In this document: in pieces, positions 63,523 to 64,000 of the stretch | Position numbering within the stretch: position 1 is the first letter of the stretch | How the letters are laid out: every line of letters begins with the position of its first letter | From: CBDUEF01 sp018063485 | GTDB lineage: Bacteria > Pseudomonadota > Alphaproteobacteria > Rhodobacterales > Rhodobacteraceae | NCBI GenBank assembly: GCA_037045435.1 | Contig: JBAOID010000021.1 | Span: forward strand, 13,135 to 77,134 | DNA length: 64,000 nucleotides | Reading direction: 5' to 3' | Made by a program: the position numbers and the translations under genes | Notes under the pieces: model-generated | The model's input: only the letters and a program-made list of their open reading frames with translations | The model's database searches: none | Told to the model about the DNA's origin: nothing

Positions 63523-63736
63523 GGCGGCCTGCGGTTGCTCGCTAAAGGTTTGGTAATCCGGCGGTGGGCATGATGGCTGCGAGCGTCATCGGTTGACTAT
63601 GGCCCGCGCTAATCGCGCCGTTCGCAACGCAGATTGATGCGCAGCAAGGAAACGAAACAATGCCCATATTTTCGCGCAATAAATGCCGCAAATGCCCGGT
63701 AATCTCTGAGAGCAAGATGATAACAGGAGCCTTGCC
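63523..63736. promoter_or_regulatory. Divergent intergenic region
   Basis: 214 nt between the aldolase gene (minus) and the last gene (plus). It is AT-richer near 63650-63700 (AAATGCCGCAAATGCC, AATAAATG). AGGAG at 63725-63729 is the ribosome site of the following gene. No palindrome of operator quality was found. Confidence 0.5.
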
Positions 63737-64000
63737 ATGCAACTCATTCGGTCCTTTGATCAAGACAATGCCGCGCTCGTTGGCTTTGGCATCCGGGTGA
63801 TGCTTCTCAGCAAACAATCGCAAGAGGGGCCGTTGGCGCGCCGTCTGGCCGGGGCTTGGCGGGATGCTGGAGCACTGTCACAGGAGATGTATGAGGCGCT
63901 GGAGGCGGTGATCGAGGATCCGGCGGGCTATGGGCTGTTTGTGCTGGATTGCGACGACGTTCGGCGGGATCGAGGCCGGGCGCAAAGCGGTCACGATGAT
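63737..64000 (+). CDS. Conserved protein of unknown function, cut by window edge
   Basis: 88 codons visible. ATG at 63737 with AGGAG 7 nt upstream. Starts MQLIRSFDQDNAALVGFGIR, then VMLLSKQSQEGPLARRLAGA and EALEAVIEDPAGYGLFVLDC. At about 63961 the text changes frame; removing one G (GACGACGTTC to GACGACTTC) continues as DDFGGIEAGRKAVTM, which reads like a real protein. No family was recognised. The regular helix-like pattern and lack of a signal suggest a cytoplasmic protein. Further comment needs the sequence beyond 64000. Confidence 0.6.
   Translation, partial: MQLIRSFDQDNAALVGFGIRVMLLSKQSQEGPLARRLAGAWRDAGALSQEMYEALEAVIEDPAGYGLFVLDCDDVRRDRGRAQSGHDD

Overview
The window is a 64 kb piece of a high-GC alphaproteobacterial chromosome. 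Gene families, synteny and style point to Rhodobacterales (Paracoccaceae; Rhodobacter, Gemmobacter or Tabrizicola-like): an RpoHII-type sigma factor, the nfu/tsaB/rimI block, a glnD-murJ-trpS block, many ATGA overlaps, and a small dispersed repeat ending in GACAGATGAAA. No rRNA, tRNA, CRISPR array, prophage or plasmid functions were seen. The only mobile-element trace is a short IS3 orfA remnant near 7.4 kb.

Layout. 0-7.1 kb (minus strand): a purine nucleoside import and salvage operon (BMP-family binding protein, ABC ATPase, two permeases, purine-nucleoside phosphorylase), followed by a TauE/SafE exporter and a TIGR02186-type protein. 7.9-17.7 kb: a PotD/BCA-like ABC importer, a LysR regulator, an N-carbamoylsarcosine amidase-like hydrolase and hydantoinase subunits HyuA and HyuB, best read as N-methylhydantoin (creatinine-derived) breakdown to sarcosine. 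18-38.9 kb: mostly housekeeping genes (rimI, tsaB, nfu, usp, trpS, a catalytically dead rhomboid, murJ, glnD, an LpoA-like lipoprotein, rsmI, yraN, gshB, comM, a GST, cobalamin genes, rpoH, coaBC, dut, membrane-anchored moeB). 38.8-43.6 kb: a LigB-type dioxygenase, an amino-acid ABC binding protein and permease, and an M3 oligopeptidase. 43.6-56.5 kb: a quaternary-amine island with a GlxA-type regulator, dehydrocarnitine cleavage enzyme, carnitine dehydrogenase fused to betainyl-CoA thioesterase, SDR, acyl-CoA dehydrogenase, NDP-forming acyl-CoA synthetase, enoyl-CoA hydratase, Gdx/SugE-type exporter, GMC oxidoreductase and choline-sulfatase. 56.8-62.7 kb: a peptide-type ABC importer with a double ATPase and a linked phosphodiesterase of unknown substrate. 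The window ends with a class II aldolase and an unidentified gene cut by the edge.

How it fits together. Two separate catabolic blocks appear to converge on the same methylamine pool. L-carnitine, probably gamma-butyrobetaine/crotonobetaine, and choline-O-sulfate would feed glycine betaine, and N-methylhydantoin would feed sarcosine, the product of betaine demethylation. This is inferred from gene families and neighbourhood.

Sequence quality. More than thirty positions break otherwise intact, well-conserved genes, and nearly all are repaired by deleting one base. Such one-directional indels in essential genes such as glnD look like read or assembly errors rather than decay. They are densest from 61.9 to 63.5 kb. 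I therefore annotate the affected genes as whole CDSs and give the break positions.
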